Assembly: GCA_009602725.1 (NCBI GenBank)
Contig: WELB01000082.1
Location: forward strand, 455,548-519,547
From: Spirogloea muscicola
Lineage: Eukaryota > Streptophyta > Zygnematophyceae > Spirogloeales > Spirogloeaceae
Length of the DNA: 64,000 nt
Direction: 5' to 3'
Below the pieces are notes generated by a model, which was not told where the DNA came from, did not search any database, and was given only the letters and a program-made list of their open reading frames with translations. A program made the translations under genes and the position numbers. Below are positions 55,985 through 64,000 of this stretch, one piece after another (within the stretch, counting starts at the first letter, position 1; every line of letters begins with the position of its first letter).

Positions 55985-57031
55985 GTGTGCGACGCTTGTG
56001 CCCCCTAGGCTCCCGCTGCATCCTGTGGATAATACCTCTCCCTCTACCACCCTTTACTCAGAAACACTTGACTATTTCTGCCAGCCATTCATCGGCTGTC
56101 TTTTGACATCATCCCAAAGTTGCCTTGATGCCAAAGTGTAGTAAAATAAGACAAGAAGTGACTCACATATTGTAGTCAGAGAGGCTGCCATGACCAATCT
56201 GATAAAACACCTGCAGCGCTTCGCCCCAACTGTGATCATATTGTGCAAAATCTTGTCAGGGCCCATGTCTCATTTGGTAGGCCCACAGTTTGCAATAGAC
56301 CTGTTGAAGTTTGCAGTATATTTGGTGACATAGCAAATGCAAAGTACGGCATCGGTCTCCTCTTAGCTGCTAGCTATTGGTATGTCAGATTGCTGCCATA
56401 GCAGGCCCCTACATAAGACATGGCTATTGGAAAGCTTAGCAGGCCCCTGTTTGAGCATACTTAAAATCACCACGACTTACAGTCGAGCTCTGCACGTCAG
56501 CAAAAGTCACAACAAGCTGGTCCGACAGACTGAAGAGTGGCCTTGAGCCTGGAGCCCAGTTCATGGCTGAGCTACTAACAGCAGCTACCGTGAGTAGTCG
56601 CCAGCAGTTCTGTCAGCCCAACTGAGAACAACTGATTGAAGTCATGAAAGAATGACTAAGCTCTTGGAATGGCACACTGCTAAAACTGGATGCCCTGCTT
56701 ATCTGCACATACTTCTGAGATATATCTTGGTGCTCCGGAGATAGCATACCGCAGCAAGCAACCGGTCATTTGTGCAACAAGAGACCAGTCTCGCAATTTG
56801 AGCAACTTTGCTAAAAGGGAGCAGTAGAGGAGCCTGCGAAGAATTGACCTTCATTGACCTTGGCTTCAAGGCGCGAGCATTACCGTGAATGCTAATCAAA
56901 GCCTGACCCAAGCTGGTTGTCCAGCGATGCATTGGCCTTTAAGGTCAGCTGCCCAAGGTCCGCATAATCTGCTCCTAAGGGTTCCCCTAGCAACTGTTTG
57001 CAGTGCTGCATTCCGTGTCAGATGTCAGATC
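55985..57031. other. tail-to-tail intergenic region
   Basis: Between the 3' ends of NDUFA12 and the transporter. No coding, repeat or RNA feature was recognised. Confidence 0.45.
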
Positions 57032-59140
57032 TTACACCACACTGCCCTTCTTCAGCTGTTCCATTTCTGCTTCTCCACCTGCGTCCTTGAGAAGGCTTAC
57101 TTTCTCCTCCACCTCCTTGGCAAAGGCTGCATCCTCAACATCTTGAAGCTTGAGCGGTGTTACTTTGGAGTCAAGCTTGACCTTCCCTTTCTCCACCGCC
57201 CAGCTGTATAGGACCATGCCCAGCACAGCGATGGCCATGCCGACCAAGTTCTTCGCCGTCATATTTGAGTCAAACAGGAGCCAACCGAGGAACAAAACGA
57301 GTACAGTCTTCATGTGGCCCACCACCTGCAAGTCCTCAATTGCAAGCTCACAACCTTCTCACTAACAAGATGATCGAAGCACACGTTCTCTGCTGCTGAA
57401 TGCTAGCATGTTATCACTGCAATATTGTCAGCTTGCTAGGCGGCATGTCAGGACCACGCTATGAGGAGCAAAGCCATGACATATCTGCCAACCACCAAGG
57501 AGATGGTCATGGCTGGAAATCGTGCTAGCTTGGAAGCCCATCCATCCACCATGCCCCTCATTCCATAAGCTTATCTACTTCCACAACCAGGAAACAAGGT
57601 CCTACCTGAAAAGTGACAGCGGAGAACTTGCCAATGACCATGTATTGGCTAAGATTGCAGAAGATAGCCAGAAAGCAGGAGAGCCCAATAAATACCTGCG
57701 CAGTGGCACTGAGCGTGTCAGCATCAATGACCCAGAATCTTGGAAGAACGGGTGCCAAGGGGATACAATTGTGAAATTATTGCAGGTATTGCTGCACTGC
57801 CTCAATGACTGGCTTCTGCAGAGAAACGTACTCCACTGGCGAATGTCATTTGATAGTCGAGTACACTTTGACCAGTCAGGATGAGGTCTAGTAGGGGGGC
57901 AATTATAACAAGTGAAACCGCCTGCAGTGGTGCCGTTTTGCTGAGCAGGTCTATAGACCCAATACTGTGCTTCTTTTGGAGCGAGCCGATATACTGCCAC
58001 AGACACAAACAAGGGTAATCAGCCAAATTGTAACATTCTCTATCTTGCGAATTTTGCAGTTTTCTTGACAAATGTACATCCTGTGCACACCAGCCAGCCA
58101 CTGGAGAGCAACAGGTGGGATCACTCACAATCTGCTGAAGAGCTGTAGAAAGCACGGCGAAGACAGCTGCTACGAAGCCAGCGACATTGGTGTGCACGTC
58201 TGTAACAGTGCAGATGCCTACACCCAGCATGACGACTACCACTGATGCCTGCACTTCTCTTGTGAAGTGCTTGTTGTTGAGAAAGTACTCAAGAACGCAC
58301 ATGGTTGGTATAGTGCTCAGCTTTGCAATCTGCACAAGCGTGTACAGAGCAACCATCACAACCATCTCAGACGCAATGCTGCTGGGATGTCTGAGATGAC
58401 TTTTTGAGCAAGTATATTAAAGGTACCATGATATCAGACTGTGCCCTTGACCTAGCATCGTCAAGGAATGGCACCTCCTTGCAGTTGTGCATGTACAAAG
58501 GCACCTGCCACCATAGCCGCTATATCGAAACTAGCATCAGCAGAGCATCTCTTTGCGGAGAACTTTTGACTCCAGAAATTGGTTTCGTGTGGAGCTGTCA
58601 GCTGCAGCAAGGAACACCAACCTGATAGAATCCAACTTTGTTCAGCATTAGGCTGAAATTCATGCTCACAATCGAAATATCTGCCACCAAAGCGAACCAC
58701 ACAAGGTCCCACCAAGGAACGTCCTTGCTCTGCTGGTAACCAAGAGCTGTAGTGACCATGCCAACGGCTGCGGTGGCCGCATAGTGCATGCACGTCAATG
58801 TCGTCGCTGCATGCGCATGCGGCAATTCAGCAAGTCAATGTTGCAGTTCTTTCGCCCTCCCCGGCTCGTGCTCTCGCGAGTTGCAAGCTTGCCAAGGACA
58901 ACGTCTCAGCTTGGGGGGAGCTCACATCCAACTCATGCAGCTGCAGGAGCTCCCGATGCATCACTGCTGGTCCGAGCAACATGCGAAGCCTGGGAGCAGC
59001 ACGGCTGGAGTTGACCGTCTAGTACCATAGCGGAAGAGGTATATCTTCATTACAAGCTTGTTGACCATGATGATCCCAACGGAGCTGACGACATTCAGGG
59101 TCCAGATTCCAACTCCTGACATGACACTAGCCTCGGCCAT
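57032..59140 (-). CDS. nucleotide-sugar transporter, URGT/UXT-like (six exons)
   Basis: Member of the drug/metabolite transporter superfamily (TPT/NST clade), probably moving UDP-sugars into the Golgi in exchange for UMP. Exons: 59140-59026, 58806-58622, 58329-58129, 57993-57832, 57695-57606, 57325-57032, totalling 1047 nt or 348 residues. Markers in order: NVVSSVGIIMVNKLVMK, ATTLTCMHYAATAAVG, VSMNFSLMLNKVGFYQIAKL, TVTDVHTNVAGFVAAVFAVL, GLSCFLAIFCNLSQYMVIGK and FSAVTFQVVGHMKTVLVLFL. It then has GWLLFDSNMTAKNLVGM and GMVLYSWAVEKGK. The VGHMKT segment is typical of plant URGT/UXT proteins. About ten hydrophobic segments are visible, and the C-terminus is a soluble Lys/Glu-rich tail. Substrate cannot be read from sequence. 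The start is the ATG preceding AEASVMSGVG. Confidence 0.9.
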
Positions 59141-59870
59141 GGTGGCATTCAAGGGCTATCGCCTGCGATCAGCGGACGCACTTCCTCCTCCACAGACTCA
59201 GACGTCTCCAGGTGCCAGGAGTGCAGGGGCCTGGCCGAAGACGTAACGAGCCAACTGCCGTTGTTCGCACTGGCATGGAGAAGCGAGAGCGACAGCCCCG
59301 CCACTGGATCACCCTCTCGACTTGCGGTCGCGCGAAGCCGCCGCGGCGGGCGAGCGGCGGCCTGCCCGCCCGCGAGCGCCGGTCGCTCCGTGCGGCAGCG
59401 GCAAGCTGCGCGGCAGGCGCTCGGCCCGTCGCCAGCGGCCAGCCGGGCGCTCCAAGGAGGCGCCGATGGCGTGCGGGGCCCGGTGGAGGGACTGGAGGCG
59501 CAGCTGACGGTGCCAAGAAGAAGGCACTCGGCGCGCGCTCGCCGCCGCCGCCGCCGCCGCCAGGTGCGCTTGCCGGCAAGGCGGCAGCGGCGGCGGCGGC
59601 GCAGTCGCCCCGTCCTCCCGCTCTCCGCGCTTGCCGTTGTGCTTGGCCACCGTGCCCATGCGTTTTTCCCATACAAGCAAGTCACCTCCCTCCCTCCCTC
59701 CTCGCAGGGGGGGTTCCCCCCCTCCCCGGGGCCGCCTCCGCAGCCAAGTCGGGGCCCTCGCCTCCCGCCGCGCCCGCCCGCCGGCCGCGTTCAAGCCGGC
59801 TCGGCGGCCCCCCCCCTTCCACCCCAACTCGCCGGGCCGAGGCTTCGCGCCCGCGCCGGCGTCTTAGAAA
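59141..59870. other. GC-rich 5' flank of the transporter gene
   Basis: Very GC-rich and open in several frames on both strands, as expected for a CCG-rich promoter and leader. None of those frames shows a domain. A minus-strand stretch ending VEEEVRPLIAGDSP stops just before the transporter ATG and may be 5' leader. Confidence 0.45.
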
Positions 59871-60016
59871 TTGCTCGCCCATAAAAGAAGATGGGCTAGC
59901 ACAGCCAGCCCAAAAAAGGACAACATCCAAAAGCCACAAGAAGGTGCCGAAAAGAAAAACACAACTAGACACGAGATGATGCAGATGGAAGCTCAGTACC
60001 CACGAGTGAGCAGGAG
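59871..60016 (+). repeat. SINE-like repeat, copy 3
   Basis: TTGCTCGCCCATAAAAGAAG, hairpin GGGCTAGCACAGCCAGCCC, GGTGCCGAAAAGAAAAAC, then AGCTCAGTACCCACGAGTGA. Same family as copies at 13.1 and 47.2 kb. Confidence 0.65.
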
Positions 60017-60060
60017 AGACCGAGACGTCGCGACAGCGCGGGGCTGGAATGAAAGAAGAA

Positions 60061-60228
60061 TCGCTCGCCCGCAGAGAAGAGAGGCTGGCAAAGCCAACCC
60101 AAGAAGAATGGTCAAAATTCAAGGACCCAAAAAGAGAACTACACAATCAGACACGAGATAATGCAGAAGGAAGGCCGCGCTTGCTTCTGCAGAAGGAAGC
60201 TCAGTACCCACGAGTGAGCAACAGCAAG
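60061..60228 (+). repeat. SINE-like repeat, copy 4
   Basis: TCGCTCGCCCGCAGAGAAGA, GGCTGGCAAAGCCAACCC, then AGCTCAGTACCCACGAGTGA. It carries a short internal duplication around GCAGAAGGAA near 60165-60200. Confidence 0.6.
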
Positions 60229-60825
60229 TACAGTGTATCAGAGGAACAAAGATGCATCTAAACACATGGGCTGAGGTAACACATGACGGCGGAGACCCTT
60301 CCCTCTGGCCTTCTTCCGCCCTTGACTTTTCCGCTCTGCCCACGCTTTCGGGGTTCACACTATACTACTGGAAGCGTCTTACTCCTCAATTTCATGCGCA
60401 CCGCGCGCCTTCTCTCTTCTTTTCGTTGCAGAGAAGAAGTGGCTCTCCCAATGGGGGCAAGGGCTGTGAGAAGCCAGCCCGAAAAGAATTGACAAGGTTC
60501 GAAGGGGCCAAACTACGAGCTAAGCAGCGACTGCGGGGCCTGAAGAGGCTATGGCAGAACGGGGGAGGATGGACCTCTTAGTAGTTACGAGTGAGGAGCC
60601 TCACATCCGACAGACTAGCTGCCGGTAAACTATCCCCCTGACGAAAGCCGGAGGCCGCAGCGAGAGCACGGCCAGCACGCAGATGCAAGGCGTTTGCCAT
60701 GGACCGCTGGAGGGGCGTACAGAGAGCCCCCTTGCTGCCGTCTTAGCACTTAGTACCTGTCCTTTTGCGCCATCTGGCTCCTTCAGACCTTGTCCATTCC
60801 TTTGGGCTGGCCTCTCGAATAATTT
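60229..60825. repeat. mixed repeat fragments
   Basis: Contains TTTCATGCGCACCGCGCGCC near 60390, GGCTGTGAGAAGCCAGCCCG near 60468, and a reversed TTGGGCTGGCCTCTCGAATA near 60803. These are parts of the dispersed repeat also seen at 12.9, 30.2 and 34.8 kb. No gene. Confidence 0.5.
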
Positions 60826-60970
60826 ATCGCCCATAGAGAAGAGGGGCTCGCAAAGCCAGCCCAAAAAGAATGACATATTCAAAAGCCAAAACAGGAGCCG
60901 AGTAGAAAACCACACGACTAGACACGAGACGATGCAGAAGGAAGCTCCGGAACCACGTGTGAGCAACAGC
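60826..60970 (+). repeat. SINE-like repeat, copy 5
   Basis: TCGCCCATAGAGAAGAGGGG, near-hairpin GGCTCGCAAAGCCAGCCC, ending AACCACGTGTGAGCAACAGC. The flanking GGCACTCCGCCGAGACCC also follows copy 1, so the full unit may extend about 70 bp further. Confidence 0.6.
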
Positions 60971-61553
60971 ACGTCAGGGTAACTCGAAGCAAGGAATGAG
61001 GCACTCCGCCGAGACCCGGACGCAGCAGCCATAGCTGGCCTGTGGCCTTTGTCGTGCGCCGTCCCGTCGGTTGTCGATTCGCGTCGGTGCTGCCTCGGAT
61101 ACGGAGGTGGCTGCACGCGTGGAAGAATCAAGATAGGTCATCCATCGGCTTGGTGTGAAGAGAAGACGCGAGCGCGGGACCTTCCACTCTTTGGTAAGCA
61201 ATGGTGCCCAGTTGTCGCCGAAGTACCATTTGGCGACGTTCGAGTTCAATTGCCGCCCAACTCCCGTTTGAAGCGGGGTGGCATAAGCCAATCGCTGCAC
61301 ACGTCCTGCCAAACGCAGGCGCACAACCCAAACAGTCGCCCCAGTCCTGCGGACGCGGGCGCCCAACCCAATAGCTAGCCGTTTTAGTCTGGTCACGGCG
61401 TGCCTGCATAATGCCGCCCATGTCAACTTCTGACACCGGTGAGCAGTGCTATCTTGCCACCCACACCACAGAGAGAGGCCCTCAGTCATAAACCGAGTAG
61501 GCAGTGGTGAGGAAATGGTAGGTAAATGGTAGGAGCGAGTCTCAGGTCACACT
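60971..61553. other. intergenic sequence, no gene recognised
   Basis: Follows the SINE-like copy and precedes the LINE target site. No domain or repeat beyond the GGCACTCCGCCGAGACCC block was supported. Confidence 0.4.
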
Positions 61554-62606
61554 GGCCTTGAGGCCTAGGAACTCGTGTATTTGAAACAAACGAAGGCCAA
61601 ATGGCCAACTAAGAAGGCAAGCACATCTTGAGGCCTACATAACCTACAGTAGATTGACCCGCTCAGTAACCACGGGTTCAAAACACAAAGGTCGCTAACC
61701 GATGCCTGAATACTAGATGGCAGATACGAAGCCCTTCTGCCACCAACTAGAGCTCGCCCAGCTTTCTGGTGCAAAGCATTAGCCTGAGCACGCTGCAAAC
61801 AGGCCGAAACTCGGTGTCGCACGAACAACAGATATGCAGCTGGCAAGCGCATCTCAGCCGGGAACACATCTGCATGTCGTGTGTAGCCTAGATTGGCTAT
61901 GTTTTGAAGGAGAGTAAGGAAACGAGGACCTAAGCAGCCAAAGATGTCGATTGCCGCTGGCAGGAGCTGATCACATTGGGGTAATCGGAGTAGTGTTGCA
62001 ATTTTCTTTGTTCAGCACTGCCCACTGCGTGGCCAGCGATGTGTGTCGATGCTGGACCTTTGGTGGCCTCCGTAACCACAACATCGACCAAGGCCCATGG
62101 TCCTCCACCAGGTTGCACGCCCACAATGTCAAGTGTGCGGCGATGATGACGTCCCTGGGCATCCGAGGTGATAGGCATGATGTTATTCACTTCCACGACC
62201 GCACAGTACCCGGCGTCGTGCATCAAACCCGCCAGGGCATCACGGAGGAGGTTGTGGATGCCGACCACTTCTGGTCCAGTGGGGCATCGCAGCATGTGAG
62301 TGGCGAGCTCAGCACCCTCTGCACGGAAGCCGCATTCACACTGGCGCACCCCAATCAGGCAGTTAGGTGGGAGGCCGAGGAAGAGTTGAAGCAACGTCCG
62401 AAAGGCCTCGGAGCTGATGCTGAAGGCGCTGGCCACGGCGTGTGAGGTGATCCAGTCTGTGGCCCCAGGTGTAGCGAGGGAAGTAAGTCTTGCCAGGCTC
62501 CTTGGATTGTTGTGAATCTCTGGCAGCCTCCTCAAGCATTCTGCGGCGCTCATCTTCCACTGCCGTAACCAGTCTGGATTGTGCCCCAAAGGCCTTGAGG
62601 CCTAGG
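61554..62606 (-). mobile_element. 5'-truncated LINE flanked by a perfect 16-bp target-site duplication
   Basis: GGCCTTGAGGCCTAGG occurs at 61554-61569 and again at 62591-62606. Between them lies a minus-strand LINE 3' part with an open frame of about 219 codons: LRRLPEIHNNPRSLARLTSL, CECGFRAEGAELATHMLRC, RRTLDIVGVQPGGGPWALVD. The tail ends GTTTCAAATACACGAGTT with no poly-A. The perfect duplication and open endonuclease frame indicate a recent insertion of the same family as the 35.3-kb element. Confidence 0.9.
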
Positions 62607-62714
62607 GATCAGATGAGCTGAATGGCTCACCCCATTAGACGTATACTCCCCCTGACCAAGCGCAAGGGTGTGGAAGACCGGGGACAAGACAAGTCTCGGC
62701 TCAGTCTCTCCCTT

Positions 62715-62835
62715 AGGCTGTTGCCGCTGTCGCCGCCGCTGCCGCCTCTGCCGCCGTCGCTGCTGCTCCTGCCGCCGCTGCCGCCGTCGTCGCTGCTGCC
62801 GCTATCGTCACTGCCGCCGCCATCGCCGCTGTTAC
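62715..62835 (+). repeat. imperfect CTG/CCG trinucleotide tract
   Basis: A run of mixed CTG, CCG, CCT and TCG triplets encodes only Leu/Pro/Ser in every frame. It is a low-complexity tract like those at gene 5' ends elsewhere in the window. Confidence 0.6.
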
Positions 62836-62889
62836 AACACCGAGCGGAGTGCGCGCGTTCAGTGTCACGCCAAGAGGGCGTGGCATTGG

Positions 62890-63616
62890 TGAGGGTTACG
62901 TCAAGTACAGGGTCTCCTGATGATGCATCGGCAGTACCTCAACGAAAAGGACTACAACATTGAAGACGTCTTCCGAGTCATGCTGGACAAGGAGACTGAT
63001 GATATTGAATTGCAATGTACCGATGATCGCTTTGCATGCTCTCAAGGCACCTCTGATAAGAAGCCGACTGCTCCGTCACAAGACAAGGCAAGAGTATGAA
63101 GAAGGCCTTTGTAGCTTACCCAGCCGTGGCACGTCCCGCAGAGACGTCTGTGACTAGATCAGTCATAGAGTGCCATGGATGTGGTAAGAAAGGTCACGGT
63201 AAGAGAGATTCTACCATGAATCATCAGACTGCTGCTTCTACATGCTCATTGTGCTCCAAACCTGGGCATTCAGAACAGCAATGTTGGAAGAAGTTCCCTG
63301 ACAAGATGCCTGAAGCATTGAGGAAGAAGATTGCTATGGGAAGGGGGTCATCTACCAGAAATTCGACCGATAGACATGACTCCAATTATGAACAGATGGC
63401 AGTGCAGATTGCAGATTTGACCAAGCAGCTTGCTCTGGCTAAACAGCATAGCAAGACTAATTTCAACTGCAATTTGCACTGCCATCTGTTCAGATTTGGA
63501 GTCATGTCTGTCGGTCGCATTTCTGGTAGATGACCCCCTTCCCATAGCAATCTTATTATCAATGCTTCAGGCATCTTGTCAGGAAAGTTCTTCCAACATT
63601 GCTGTTCTAAATGCCC
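62890..63616 (+). mobile_element. Ty1/copia-like gag fossil with inverted partial copy
   Basis: Fragment of an LTR retrotransposon gag region. A nucleocapsid part with two CCHC knuckles, CHGCGKKGHGKRD and CSLCSKPGHSEQQC, lies at about 63170-63290. Part of it (63265-63416) recurs in reverse orientation at 63466-63616, forming a fold-back with a spacer of about 50 bp. No LTR, integrase or reverse transcriptase of this element is visible before the window ends. It looks like a broken, partial copy; age cannot be judged. Confidence 0.65.
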
Positions 63617-63652
63617 CACAAAGCCGGCCTTTGCCGGCCCTTGCGTCGTGGG
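63612..63652. repeat. GC-rich nested hairpin
   Basis: GCCCCAC and GTGGGGC form an outer stem enclosing GCCGGCC TTT GCCGGCC, a strong nested inverted repeat directly after the fold-back copy. It may mark a rearrangement junction or the end of a small element. Confidence 0.5.
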
Positions 63653-64000
63653 GCATTTTCTTTGGCAAGGGCTCCATCGGCAAGTCGGACTGACGAGCAG
63701 CAGGAGACGAGATGTCCCCCCAGAGTGTAGAGCATCCACAAGAAAGGGGATCTCTGCTTCACCCGGCGCAGGGAGCAGAAAGCATAACGTGCAGGTCAAC
63801 CTGACACCGTCGCGCATCCTTCCGCAGCTACCACGTCAAGGAAATGTCCATACAAGTGAGCCTGTTCAATGGCTCACAGTAGTCAAGCAAAGACCGAATT
63901 TCTGCATGCTGTGCTCGTGGTCACCAGCCGACAGGTGTCACAAGACAGTGACGCCCCGATATATCTCCAAGTTTCTACTTCAAGGCCTCTGCTGAAGTCA
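63653..64000. other. unassigned end of window
   Basis: No domain recognised on either strand. It may belong to the same mobile element as the gag fossil. Confidence 0.35.

Noticed and set aside
59149-59979. Long GC-rich frames on both strands upstream of the transporter
   Set aside because: Low-complexity Ala/Arg/Pro composition in all frames, no domain, and the position fits a promoter and leader.
60601-61131. 176-codon minus-strand frame
   Set aside because: It reads through SINE-like and other dispersed repeats and shows no conserved domain.

Overview
This window is nuclear DNA from a eukaryote of the green lineage. The encoded set fits that: a WRKY transcription factor, a plastid heme oxygenase, a Tic20-type plastid import channel, a DUF1818 protein shared by cyanobacteria and plants, a plant-type TraB-like plastid protein and a nucleotide-sugar transporter. 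Genes have many short GT-AG introns, with at least two GC-AG introns. First exons are very GC-rich and full of CCG/GGC runs, while later exons are near 50% GC. The non-LTR elements use a restriction-like endonuclease. A streptophyte alga is plausible, but the species cannot be fixed from this sequence.

Layout. 1-2.3 kb: DUF1818-like gene (+), 5' end lost in a poly-T block. 3.4-6.1 kb: TraB-like membrane protein (+). 7.8-12.2 kb: Spartan/SPRTN protease (+) with an unusually large disordered exon. 13.4-15.7 kb: WRKY gene (+) behind a promoter rich in G-boxes and W-boxes. 16.4-18.6 kb: complete heme oxygenase (-). 21.1-23.0 kb: FkbM-type methyltransferase (-). 23.4-28.8 kb: 17-exon leucine-rich-repeat protein (+). 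30.5-31.4 kb: KxDL/BORC protein (+). 32.8-34.4 kb: SDE2 (-). 35.3-38.7 kb: LINE copies (-). 40.2-43.5 kb: a ten-exon gene (-) that appears to fuse a TDBD (IDM1-type) domain to a Rad60/NIP45 SUMO-like domain. 44.1-45.3 kb: TIC20 (+). 48.0-50.1 kb: Bax inhibitor-1 (+). 51.0-53.5 kb: TBC RabGAP (-). 54.5-56.0 kb: complex I subunit NDUFA12 (+). 57.0-59.1 kb: URGT/UXT-like nucleotide-sugar transporter (-). 59.9-64 kb: SINE-like repeats, a LINE with an exact 16-bp target duplication, and a copia-like gag fossil.

The genes are ordinary housekeeping, plastid and stress functions and do not form an operon-like pathway. Three head-to-head pairs (FkbM/LRR, TDBD-SLD/TIC20, RabGAP/NDUFA12) share short GC-rich intergenic regions, two of which hold large assembly gaps. 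The most unusual items are the TDBD-SLD fusion, the enlarged SPRTN exon, the WRKY promoter, and a hairpin shared by the LINE tails and a short SINE-like repeat family.

Exon coordinates were derived by eye from splice sites, reading phase and family knowledge. For most genes the exon lengths sum to a whole number of codons. No database search was possible, so every family name rests on recognised motifs.
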